DNA from: JAAYGT01 sp050252075
Lineage (GTDB): Bacteria > Pseudomonadota > Gammaproteobacteria > Burkholderiales > Burkholderiaceae_B
Reading direction: 5' to 3'
Assembly: GCA_050252075.1 (NCBI GenBank)
Contig: JBFWLP010000014.1
Location: forward strand, 1 to 46,902
Length of the DNA: 46,902 bases
The notes under the pieces were generated by a model. That model saw only the letters and a program-made list of their open reading frames with translations, was not told where the DNA came from and searched no databases. Each line of letters starts with the position of its first letter. The stretch's first letter is position 1. The translations under genes were made by a program, and so were the position numbers. Shown piece after piece: positions 34,207-41,657 of the stretch.

Positions 34207-34295
34207 ATGATAGAAATAATATCTTTTAAGGATAGTTTTTAAGGCGCCATGGCGCGCGTTTCGACACGATAATGATAGCCAAACAAGGAGCCCTT
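34207..34295. promoter_or_regulatory. LysR/lyase divergent regulatory region
   Basis: An AT-rich stretch holds two direct copies of TTTTAAGG (34224-34231 and 34237-34244, 13 bases apart), next to a perfect 12-bp palindrome GCGCCATGGCGC (34244-34255). ATAT arms also flank a 10-base core at 34205-34222. These are candidates for LysR binding. A GATAAT at 34268-34273 may be a plus-strand -10, without a clear -35. Confidence 0.4.
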
Positions 34296-35171
34296 ATGCG
34301 AAGCAAGTTATTCGTTCCCGCCTCACGCCCTGAACTGTTCATGAAAGCCATGCGCAGCGATGCCGATGCCATCAGCTTTGATCTGGAAGACGCCGTGCTG
34401 CCTGATCGCAAGCCCTATGCACGTGAGCAATTGATCGCCCTCTTCGGAAGTGATGACTACCGGCAGATAAAAGAGTCTAGCCGAAAACTGGTGATTGTTC
34501 GCATCAATGCGCTGGACACCCACCATGCCGATGACGACCTGCAAGCGGTGTGCCGTGCCGGCGTCGATATCGTGAATATCCCGAAGATCAACTCGGCCGA
34601 CGACGTTTTAATGGCCGTTCACCGCATTGACCAGGCAAAACACAAGAACGGATGCGACGCACCCATAAAGATCCTGGCCAACATTGAAACCCCTACCGCG
34701 TTGCACAACGCGTCGGACATCGGAGGGGCACACGCCGACGTCTGGGGGCTGCAGCTGGGCCTGGGCGATTTATTCGAGCCCCTGAACATTGCGCGCCAGA
34801 ATGATCGCAACGTTCACGCCATTTTGTTTGCGCTGCGCATGGCGGCCGCCCGGTCAGGCGTTATTGTCTACGACGGCGCGTACACCAACGTGGGAAATCC
34901 CGACGGCTTTCGCGCCGAAGCGGAAATGGCAAAAAATCTGGGGTATCTGGGCAAAACCTGCATTCACCCCAGCCAGGTGGCGCTGGCCAACGAGGTCTTC
35001 CAGCCCAGCCCGCAGGAAATCGAGTGGGCCGCCAAAGTTGTGCAGGCCACACGGGACAATCCGGTCAACGGCGCCTTCCTGCTCGAAGGCAAAATGATCG
35101 ATGCACCCTTTGTCGTTCGTGCCGAAGCCGTTCTGAACACCGCCCGCCGCCTGGGCTTGCTAAGCCACTAA
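34296..35171 (+). CDS. CitE/HpcH-family CoA-ester lyase
   Basis: A 291-residue TIM-barrel lyase of the CitE-like group. Key features are FVPASRPELFMKAM at the N-terminus, SFDLEDAV (metal-binding Asp/Glu), LANIETPTALHN (Glu), LQLGLGDLFEP and GKTCIHPSQV. Such enzymes cleave malyl-CoA, beta-methylmalyl-CoA or citramalyl-CoA, or act as thioesterases on them. AAGGAG before the ATG at 34296 sets the start. It is followed after 15 bp by a class III CoA-transferase, so the pair could convert a free hydroxy-diacid to its CoA ester and split it into acetyl-CoA and an oxoacid. The precise substrate is inferred, not shown. Confidence 0.88.
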   Translation: MRSKLFVPASRPELFMKAMRSDADAISFDLEDAVLPDRKPYAREQLIALFGSDDYRQIKESSRKLVIVRINALDTHHADDDLQAVCRAGVDIVNIPKINSADDVLMAVHRIDQAKHKNGCDAPIKILANIETPTALHNASDIGGAHADVWGLQLGLGDLFEPLNIARQNDRNVHAILFALRMAAARSGVIVYDGAYTNVGNPDGFRAEAEMAKNLGYLGKTCIHPSQVALANEVFQPSPQEIEWAAKVVQATRDNPVNGAFLLEGKMIDAPFVVRAEAVLNTARRLGLLSH

Positions 35172-35186
35172 CCGCCCCGATACGCT

Positions 35187-36356
35187 ATGACTACCTCCCC
35201 CCACGAACTGCCCCTGACAGGCGTCAACGTCCTGGATTTAAGCGCCTACATCGCCGGCCCCTATGGCTGTACCTTGCTGGCCGACCTGGGTGCCAATGTC
35301 ATCAAGGTGGAAGCCCCCGACGGCGATAACCTGCGCCGCTACCCCTCGACCCTGCCCGAAGAAAGCCGCGCATTCATCGGCGTGAACCGGGGCAAGCGCG
35401 GCATCGTGCTCGACCTGAAGACCCCTGCCGGTTACGCGTCGCTGTGCGCGCTGGTACGCGAGGCGGATGTCCTGGTTCACAACTTCCGGCCTTCTGTTCC
35501 CCCGCGCCTGAAAATCGACTACGACACCCTGACGGCCCTGAACCCCAAACTGGTTTACTGCGCGCTCACCGGTTACGGCGACACCGGCCCGCTGGCCGAC
35601 AAGGCCGGCTACGATCAGGTGCTGCAGGCCCGCACAGGCATATGCGCCGCGCAAGGCACACCCGATAACCCCGAGATTGTCTACGGCTCCGTAGTGGACT
35701 ACTACGCCGCCTCGATGCTGTGTTCCAGCGTGAGCGCCGCGCTTTTTCAGCGCGAGCGCACCGGACGGGGAACACGCATTTCGGTGTCCCTGCTGGGCAG
35801 CGCGCTGGCCATGCAGTCGGCCCGGCTGGTCATGACCGACACCGAACCCAAAGCCATCAACCGCGATATGCGATCGGGCGGCATTACCGGCATCCACCCT
35901 ACACGCCAGGGCCATCTTTACATTTCGGCCAATACGCCCCACTTCTGGGAGGCCCTGTGCGAACTCATCGGCGTACCGGAACTGGCCCGCAACGACAAGT
36001 ACAACTCGGTCAAGAAAAGAGCGGAACATGCCGACGAACTCATTCCCGTGGTGCGCAAGGCCTTGCTGGCAAAAACGGCAATGCAATGGGAAGAGCTTTT
36101 CGGCACGGCTGTTCCCTGCGCCGCCGTGCGGCCGATAGAGGCCATGTTTGATGACCCGCAAGTTCAGTCACAGGGCATGATCCAGTCCATGCAGCACCCT
36201 GTGATCGGCAGCTATCAGGCATTGGCAAGGCCATTTTGCTTTGCCGGCACGGAAACCGCCCCCGTACCTCGTTCCGCCCCCACACTCGGTCAGCATACTG
36301 ACGAAGTGCTTGGGGAATTAACCAAAAAGGGATCGCTAAAAGGAGACACCCTGTGA
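35187..36356 (+). CDS. class III CoA-transferase (CaiB/BaiF family)
   Basis: A 389-residue family III CoA-transferase. It opens LTGVNVLDLSAYIAGPYGCTLLADLGANVIKVE, followed by NRGKRGIVLDLKTPAG and DVLVHNFRP; the aspartate that carries the CoA in this family lies in the mid-protein segment near YDQVLQARTG, where it aligns only roughly. It should move CoA from a donor such as succinyl-CoA to a carboxylic acid. The stop overlaps the GTG start of the Bug receptor, showing tight coupling of uptake and activation. Confidence 0.9.
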   Translation: MTTSPHELPLTGVNVLDLSAYIAGPYGCTLLADLGANVIKVEAPDGDNLRRYPSTLPEESRAFIGVNRGKRGIVLDLKTPAGYASLCALVREADVLVHNFRPSVPPRLKIDYDTLTALNPKLVYCALTGYGDTGPLADKAGYDQVLQARTGICAAQGTPDNPEIVYGSVVDYYAASMLCSSVSAALFQRERTGRGTRISVSLLGSALAMQSARLVMTDTEPKAINRDMRSGGITGIHPTRQGHLYISANTPHFWEALCELIGVPELARNDKYNSVKKRAEHADELIPVVRKALLAKTAMQWEELFGTAVPCAAVRPIEAMFDDPQVQSQGMIQSMQHPVIGSYQALARPFCFAGTETAPVPRSAPTLGQHTDEVLGELTKKGSLKGDTL

Positions 36357-37339
36357 ACTACTCGAAAAAAACCCTGATCGCCGGCGCCGTACTGTCGCTG
36401 GCGACAACCTTTGCCGGGGTTGCACATGCCAACCCCGACAACTATCCGGAAAAACCGGTCACCCTGCTCGTGGGTTACCCGGCCGGCCAGTCGGTCGACA
36501 TGCTGGCACGCCTGATCGGCGAAGGGCTCAGCAAACAGCTCGGCCAGCCGGTCATTGTGGACAATCGCCCGGGCGCCGGCGGCACCATCGCCACCACCGC
36601 CCTGGTGCAGGCCAAGCCCGACGGCTACACGCTCAGCATGGGCGCAAGCGGCCCTCTGGCTATCGCGCCCCACCTGTTCAAATCGGTCAGCTACGACCCG
36701 CGCAGCGACTTTACCGCGCTGATGCACGTTGCATCGGTGGCGCAAACCCTGGTGGTATCGGCCAAGTCAGATGTAAAAACCATGGACGACCTGGTCAAAC
36801 AGGCAAAAGCGAATCCCGGCACCATCAATTTCGGATCGCCGGGAAACGGCTCCACCAGCCATTTGACGCAAGAAATGTTCAAGCAGCGAACGGGCACCCA
36901 GATGATGCACGTACCCTACAAAGGCGGCCAGGCGGCCATTACCGATCTGATCAGTGGACAGATCGACGTGCTTTTTGAAGCCTCGCCCACCGTAACGCCT
37001 TTTGTCAGGCAGGGGCAACTTCGGGCAATTGCCGTCAGCACATCCAAGCCGATTCAGGCGCTTCCCGACACACCCACCATTGCCAGCCTGGGGCTGAACG
37101 ACTTCGAGGCAGTGGGCTGGATGGGCATGGTGGGCCCGGCAGGCATGGATCCAAAGGTATTGGCCAAACTGCAGGATGCGCTTGCCAAGACCATGCAAGA
37201 CCCTGCCGTACAACAGAAGCTCGATGCCATGGGCATGATCCCCGTGGGTGACCGGCCTGAGCAATTTGACCAGTTCATCAAGAGCGAATACGCCAAATGG
37301 GGTGACGTCGTCACGCAAGCCAACGTCAAACTACAGTAA
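36353..37339 (+). CDS. Bug-family tripartite tricarboxylate transporter receptor (TctC)
   Basis: A 328-residue periplasmic binding protein with a GTG start overlapping the preceding stop codon. A signal peptide (about 1-25, cleavage after AHA) leads to the Bug family opening NYPEKPVTLLVGYPAGQSVD; MMHVPYKGGQAAITDLISGQIDVLFE is another hallmark. No TctA or TctB gene is in the window, as is common for Bug proteins in Bordetella and relatives, where many receptors share few permeases or act in sensing. Its operon suggests a ligand such as a citramalate- or malate-like acid. Confidence 0.93.
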   Translation: MNYSKKTLIAGAVLSLATTFAGVAHANPDNYPEKPVTLLVGYPAGQSVDMLARLIGEGLSKQLGQPVIVDNRPGAGGTIATTALVQAKPDGYTLSMGASGPLAIAPHLFKSVSYDPRSDFTALMHVASVAQTLVVSAKSDVKTMDDLVKQAKANPGTINFGSPGNGSTSHLTQEMFKQRTGTQMMHVPYKGGQAAITDLISGQIDVLFEASPTVTPFVRQGQLRAIAVSTSKPIQALPDTPTIASLGLNDFEAVGWMGMVGPAGMDPKVLAKLQDALAKTMQDPAVQQKLDAMGMIPVGDRPEQFDQFIKSEYAKWGDVVTQANVKLQ

Positions 37340-37352
37340 CACCCACCCTGAC

Positions 37353-37398
37353 AGGGCCACGGCGCTGCGCAGTCAGGCTCGCCGGGCCCTTTCCTTTT
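37353..37398 (+). terminator. intrinsic terminator after the Bug receptor
   Basis: AGGGCC (37353-37358) and CGGCG (37360-37364), with one bulged A, pair with CGCCG and GGCCCT (37380-37390). The run TTTCCTTTT follows immediately. This 11-bp GC-rich stem lies 14 bases past the Bug stop codon and probably ends the lyase-transferase-receptor transcript, at least partly. Confidence 0.6.
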
Positions 37399-37401
37399 GG
37401 T

Positions 37402-37417
37402 AAAGTTGAACAACTTT
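37402..37417. promoter_or_regulatory. perfect palindrome before the cyclase gene
   Basis: AAAGTTG, AA, CAACTTT forms seven-base arms around a two-base centre. It sits between the terminator and the cyclase start (37435), where it could be an operator for the downstream unit or an RNA hairpin. No other promoter is obvious in this short gap. Confidence 0.4.
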
Positions 37418-37434
37418 GAAGGATATTGAAGGCC

Positions 37435-38478
37435 ATGTCATTACAACCCCGATGGAAACAACGCCCGCCCGACTCGAACTGGGGCGATTTCGGCCCGGAA
37501 GACCAACTGGGCCGGCTAAACCTGCTGACACAAGAACGGGTGCTCGCTGCATCGCGCGAGATAACCACAGGCCGGCGTTTTTGCCTGAGCCTGCCGCTGG
37601 ACTACCCGGGCGGCAACAAGCTTAACCCCTTTCGCTACCCGCCCCGCGTATTGTCGACCCAGCGCAACGGCAAGTTTGCCTACAACATGGCCCATTGCTG
37701 CGAACACCCGGGGGTGACCGACGTTATTTGCGACGACTATGTCGTGCTGTACACCCAGTACTCCACCCAGTGGGACAGCTTCGCCCACGTAGGATCCATG
37801 TTCGATGTCAACGGCGACGGCAAGCCCAAGGCCGTGTTCTACAACGGTTTCGCCGCCGACGAGCATATTATCGGCCAATCCCGTCAGGCCCAGTCCTCAC
37901 AGGAAGAGCAGGCCGTCAAGGCTCAGCGGCTGGGCATCGAAAACTTTGCCGCCACACCGATCCAGGGGCGTGGCGTGCTGGTCGATTTGCACAAACATTT
38001 CGGCCCCGGGCGCACGGAAGTCGATTACGACCGGCTCATGCAGGCCATGAACGCGCAAAACGTCCGCGTTGAAACCGGCGATATGCTTTGCCTGCACACC
38101 GGCTTTGCCGACATGGTGCTGTCCATGAAGGGCGATCCCGACCGCGACCGCCTGCACAACAGCGGCTGCGTGCTCGACGGGCGCGACCAGCGCCTGCTGA
38201 ACTGGATAAAAGACAGCGGAATTGCCGCGCTCATCGCCGACAACTACGCCGTTGAGCGCCGCCCACCGGCCGGACCGCAAGGAACCCAGGGGGCGTTCAT
38301 GCCCATTCACGAACTGTGCCTGTTTAAACAAGGTATTCCCCTGGGAGAACTCTGGCACCTGACGGAACTGGCGGCGGAACTGGCTGCCCAGGGGCGAACC
38401 CGGTTCTTCCTGACCGCACCCCCATTGCGGCTGCCGGGATCCGTGGGCTCACCTGTCACGCCCGTTGCCACCCTTTGA
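37435..38478 (+). CDS. cyclase-family protein (PF04199-like, kynurenine formamidase fold)
   Basis: A 347-residue protein of the cyclase/formamidase fold. The ATG at 37435 has GAAGG close upstream. The family metal motif HxGTHxDxxxH is represented by QYSTQWDSFAH (near residue 103): both histidines of the first half are glutamine while Asp and the last His remain. This QWDS form is shared by a subfamily of unknown function, so the metal site is modified rather than decayed. It follows a terminator and precedes azlC, whose TTG start overlaps its stop. Hydrolysis of an amide or lactone is likely but unproven. Confidence 0.85.
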   Translation: MSLQPRWKQRPPDSNWGDFGPEDQLGRLNLLTQERVLAASREITTGRRFCLSLPLDYPGGNKLNPFRYPPRVLSTQRNGKFAYNMAHCCEHPGVTDVICDDYVVLYTQYSTQWDSFAHVGSMFDVNGDGKPKAVFYNGFAADEHIIGQSRQAQSSQEEQAVKAQRLGIENFAATPIQGRGVLVDLHKHFGPGRTEVDYDRLMQAMNAQNVRVETGDMLCLHTGFADMVLSMKGDPDRDRLHNSGCVLDGRDQRLLNWIKDSGIAALIADNYAVERRPPAGPQGTQGAFMPIHELCLFKQGIPLGELWHLTELAAELAAQGRTRFFLTAPPLRLPGSVGSPVTPVATL

Positions 38479-39131
38479 TCGCCTCGCTGACCGCCCCGGT
38501 TGCCATGGGGTATATACCGCTGGGTGCCGTGTTCGGTTTCCTGTTTGTTGAAGCCGGCGGAAGCGGCTGGCTGGCCATCGCGTGCAGCCTGTTCATTTAC
38601 GCCGGCGCGGCACAGTTCATGATGATACCCATGCTGGTTGCCGGGGCGTCGGCAGGTACCATCGCCCTGGCCACTCTGGTGTTGAACCTGCGCCATGTGT
38701 TCTACGGAATTTCATTGCTGCAAACACTGCCGGCCGGCCGATGGCAACGCTGGTACAGCATCTTCGCGCTGACCGATGAAACGTACTCGGTACTGACCAC
38801 GCTTCCCGAAAGCCGGCGCGCCGGGCACATGGCCCTGGTATCGGCACTGAACCAGGCGTGGTGGGTAGGCGGTACCCTTCTGGGCGTCATTATCGGCTCG
38901 CACGCCCAAACCTCTCTGGCCGGACTCGATTTCGTGCTGGCATCGCTGTTCGCCGTATTGGCCGTCGAACAATGGCGCTCGAAACGCAACAGCACTCCCC
39001 TTTGGATAGCCCTGATCGCCTATGCTGTCGGCTACGCGGTCGCCCCCAGGCACGCCTTGGTCATCGCCATTGCCCTGAGCCTGATCGCCGCCCTGGCCTG
39101 GAAAGCCCCCGACATATCAAGCCATGACTGA
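38475..39131 (+). CDS. azlC: AzlC-family branched-chain amino acid exporter, large subunit
   Basis: A 218-residue membrane protein with about six helices. The AzlC opening is recognisable but short (APVAMGYIPLGAVFGFLFVEAG), then AGAAQFMM and LNLRHVFYG, both family hallmarks. The best start is a TTG at 38475 that overlaps the cyclase stop; the first ATG (38508) would cut into the first helix. It works with AzlD to export branched-chain amino acids or analogues. It overlaps azlD by eight bases. Confidence 0.9.
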   Translation: MIASLTAPVAMGYIPLGAVFGFLFVEAGGSGWLAIACSLFIYAGAAQFMMIPMLVAGASAGTIALATLVLNLRHVFYGISLLQTLPAGRWQRWYSIFALTDETYSVLTTLPESRRAGHMALVSALNQAWWVGGTLLGVIIGSHAQTSLAGLDFVLASLFAVLAVEQWRSKRNSTPLWIALIAYAVGYAVAPRHALVIAIALSLIAALAWKAPDISSHD

Positions 39132-39444
39132 CACAGACTACGTACTGATCGTGATTGTGGTCATGGGCCTGATTACGCTGGGGCTGCGCGCCCTGCCCTT
39201 TGTGGCCGGCCGCTGGCTGCGACGGCAGGGCATCGTTCACAAACTGGGCGCGACTCTGCCGCTGTCCATCATGACGCTATTGCTGCTGCACTCGGTGGTG
39301 GATGCCGCCCGCCAGAACCCGGCCGGCGCCTGGCAGGAAGCGCTGGCTGTTGTCATGGTGGGATTGATCCAATGGCGCACCCGGAACACCCTGCTGAGCA
39401 TAGTGGCGGGCACGAGTGCTTATGTGGTGATGCGGAACGTGTGA
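39124..39444 (+). CDS. azlD: AzlD-family branched-chain amino acid exporter, small subunit
   Basis: A 106-residue protein with three to four helices. Typical AzlD elements are GLITLGLRALPFVAGRWL and the final TSAYVVMRNV segment. It overlaps azlC by eight bases. Its stop codon is three bases before the direct repeat that marks the left edge of the low-GC island. Confidence 0.9.
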   Translation: MTDTDYVLIVIVVMGLITLGLRALPFVAGRWLRRQGIVHKLGATLPLSIMTLLLLHSVVDAARQNPAGAWQEALAVVMVGLIQWRTRNTLLSIVAGTSAYVVMRNV

Positions 39445-39447
39445 AAA

Positions 39448-39458
39448 GGTCGGGGCGA
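39448..39458. repeat. att-like copy of the tRNA-Pro 3' end (left)
   Basis: GGTCGGGGCGA here is identical to 45674-45684, the last 11 coded bases of tRNA-Pro(CGG) before the terminal A. It lies at the point where base composition falls. A 10-base partial match also occurs by chance inside the binding-protein gene near 2571, so the repeat alone is not proof. Confidence 0.55.
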
Positions 39459-39576
39459 AGTGCGCGGCGAACTAAAACTCCTCTGGCAAGTTTTAAAGAT
39501 CTAGTGCGGTGGCACTTGGTGCGATTGCGCACATAAATTCATTCCCTTTAGTTATCAAGTATATAAATAATATGAT

Positions 39577-39606
39577 TTGACCGACTTACCAGGCTACAAA
39601 CATAAT
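39577..39606 (+). promoter_or_regulatory. promoter of the island Bug receptor gene
   Basis: TTGACC (39577-39582), an 18-base spacer and CATAAT (39601-39606) match five of six bases at each hexamer. A strongly AT-rich stretch just upstream (39550-39575) could act as an UP element. The remaining part of 39459-39702 shows no gene. Confidence 0.55.
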
Positions 39607-39702
39607 CGCCCCATCCCCGCATTTCGCTTTAAAAACGCGGACGTATAACTGCCATCGAACTCTCTACGTCCAACCGACACAATGCACCGACAAGGAGATG
39701 CC

Positions 39703-40680
39703 ATGAAATTCCGTAACCTACTTTTCTTAATGCTGATTGGGGTTCTGTTTGCACAACCACCGGTTGCTCATGCCCAATACCCCGAAAGACCCATCACTTT
39801 GGTTGTACCCTGGCCAACAGGGGGCGGAACCGACACCATGGGTCGCATCATCGCCAAAGGTCTGAGCAGTGTTTTGGGTGTTCCTGTCGTGGTCGAGAAC
39901 AAAGGCGGTGCGAACGGCACCATTGGGAGCAGGTACGTATCAGATGCGCCTCCGAATGGTTACACCCTACTGATGGGCTCGTCCGGCCCCTTGACGGTAT
40001 CCAGCGCCGTCCGTCCTAAAGAGGTTCCCTATGACCCTTTGAAAGACTTCACACCTGTCATGCTGGTGGCCAAGATCCCTCTTGTTCTAGTGGTTCACCC
40101 GAGCGTCCCGGCCAAGACTCTGCAGGAGCTTGTGGATCTGGCAAAAAAAGATTCTAAAGCCCTTACGATGGCATCCGTCGGTGTTGGTAGCTCAAACCAC
40201 CTGACTGGCGCAATGTTTCAGTCTTACGCCGGCATAGAAATGCTGCATGTCCCGTACAAGGGTGCCGGACCGGCTTTAACCGATTTGCTGGGGGGGCAGG
40301 TAGACGTCTACTTTGACCAAATCGCTACTTCTGCTCCGCATATCCGCAGCGGGAAGCTGCGTGCATTAGCCGTCACATCCCTGGAACGCTCAACATTGCT
40401 ACCCGAGATTCCAAGCGTCAATGAGTCGGGTTTTGCCGGCTTTGACACAAGCTCCTATTACGCCATCATGCTTCCTCCAGGAGCACCTGATGATGTCGTG
40501 CGCAAGCTGAACTCCGCCTTGATCGAAACCGTGCGCATGCAAGACACGAAAGACAGTTTCGCGCGCATGGGGTTTGAAGCAGATGAAAGCACTCCAGAGG
40601 AACTACGCGAGTTTCTGACCAAAGACTTGAGCATGTGGCGCAAAGTAGCCAAAGATGCCGGTGTTGAAATGGACGAGTAA
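39703..40680 (+). CDS. Bug-family tripartite tricarboxylate transporter receptor (TctC), island copy
   Basis: A 325-residue periplasmic receptor. AAGGAG lies before the ATG at 39703, better than the in-frame start seven codons upstream. A signal peptide (1-24, cleavage after VAHA) precedes QYPERPITLVVPWPTGGGTDTMG; MLHVPYKGAGPALTDLLGGQVDVYFD is the family hallmark. It is an orphan receptor without TctAB. Codon use is looser and GC lower than in the Bug gene at 36353-37339. Its neighbours suggest it binds the acid or amide processed by the island enzymes. It converges on the LysR gene. Confidence 0.93.
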   Translation: MKFRNLLFLMLIGVLFAQPPVAHAQYPERPITLVVPWPTGGGTDTMGRIIAKGLSSVLGVPVVVENKGGANGTIGSRYVSDAPPNGYTLLMGSSGPLTVSSAVRPKEVPYDPLKDFTPVMLVAKIPLVLVVHPSVPAKTLQELVDLAKKDSKALTMASVGVGSSNHLTGAMFQSYAGIEMLHVPYKGAGPALTDLLGGQVDVYFDQIATSAPHIRSGKLRALAVTSLERSTLLPEIPSVNESGFAGFDTSSYYAIMLPPGAPDDVVRKLNSALIETVRMQDTKDSFARMGFEADESTPEELREFLTKDLSMWRKVAKDAGVEMDE

Positions 40681-40695
40681 CTACGCGTCGTTCGT

Positions 40696-41607
40696 CTACC
40701 TGAATTCAGGCGCTCGTATCGTTGATGCGAGCTCCTTGCCGAATTCCGCCGCCAACAACGACCGTGGCCGGAATCTGGGAAAAAGCATATGAAAATGATA
40801 CGTAACGGCCGGTCGAAACGGCCTAACGACCAGCATTCCCCGCTGCACATACTCTTGCGCGGTGAACGGATCAACAATGGAAATACCAAATCCATTGGCG
40901 ACAAGCGAGCACGCCGAGTGAGACGCAAATGCCTGTGCCGTCGTTTTTCGCCTAATGTTTCTTCTTTCAAAAATCGTATCAATGGCATGACGTATTCGAC
41001 TTCCTTGCATGAACGACACAAACCGTTCCCCCTGGAGGTCACGTGGAGTCACTACAGACTTGGAAACAAGACCATGCTCATTAGGCATGACACACACCGC
41101 GCTCGCAGAACAGAGCGGCTCGGTGCTAACTGCGGGATGATCGACCAGCGCACTTGTAATGCCGAGGTCGATCTTTTGAGCGATGGCAAGCTCCACTACG
41201 TTATCGGCACTGGTAATGTAAAGATCGACATTGACGTCCGGCTTGTCCTTGAACAATTGTGCAACGAGGCGTGGAACATGGTCATGGCCAAGAGAAGAGA
41301 GCGACGCAATACTCATTTCCCCCGACCGCAACCCTTTGATTTCTCTGGCCAAGCCTGCGACATGCTGGAGACCAACAAACACCTTATCAACCTCACGGTA
41401 CAGCAATGTAGCCTCAGCCGTAGGCAGCAATCGCTTTTTGACCCTGACGAACAACGTCAAACCCATCGCATGCTCCAGGCTGGCCAACAGCTTGCTGACC
41501 GCAGGCTGCGAAACACTCATGCGCTCAGCCGCTGCCGTCACTAAGCCCGTGTCCATGATGGCCTTGAATGCCTCTATTTGTCGTGGGGTAATCGTTTGCG
41601 AGCTCAC
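40696..41607 (-). CDS. LysR-family transcriptional regulator, island copy
   Basis: A 303-residue LysR protein with the N-terminal helix-turn-helix (PRQIEAFKAIMDTGLVTAAAERMSVSQPAVSKLLASLE) and the effector domain from about residue 95. It is divergent from the ligase-amidohydrolase-amidase operon with a 50-bp gap containing nested inverted repeats. It likely activates that operon in response to a pathway intermediate. Confidence 0.92.
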   Translation of the reverse strand: MSSQTITPRQIEAFKAIMDTGLVTAAAERMSVSQPAVSKLLASLEHAMGLTLFVRVKKRLLPTAEATLLYREVDKVFVGLQHVAGLAREIKGLRSGEMSIASLSSLGHDHVPRLVAQLFKDKPDVNVDLYITSADNVVELAIAQKIDLGITSALVDHPAVSTEPLCSASAVCVMPNEHGLVSKSVVTPRDLQGERFVSFMQGSRIRHAIDTIFERRNIRRKTTAQAFASHSACSLVANGFGISIVDPFTAQEYVQRGMLVVRPFRPAVTYHFHMLFPRFRPRSLLAAEFGKELASTIRAPEFR

Positions 41608-41657
41608 TCAACGCTTCCATTGAAGACTAATTTCAATTTGAACCCAGGAGTAAGATT
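41608..41657. promoter_or_regulatory. LysR-type operator region with nested inverted repeats
   Basis: TTGAA (41620-41624), seven bases, TTCAA (41632-41636) forms an inverted repeat, and TTCAATTTGAA (41632-41642) is a second, near-perfect 11-bp palindrome sharing an arm. AGGAG (41645-41649) is the ribosome site of the ligase. Such layered repeats between divergent genes fit a LysR-type operator. Confidence 0.5.
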
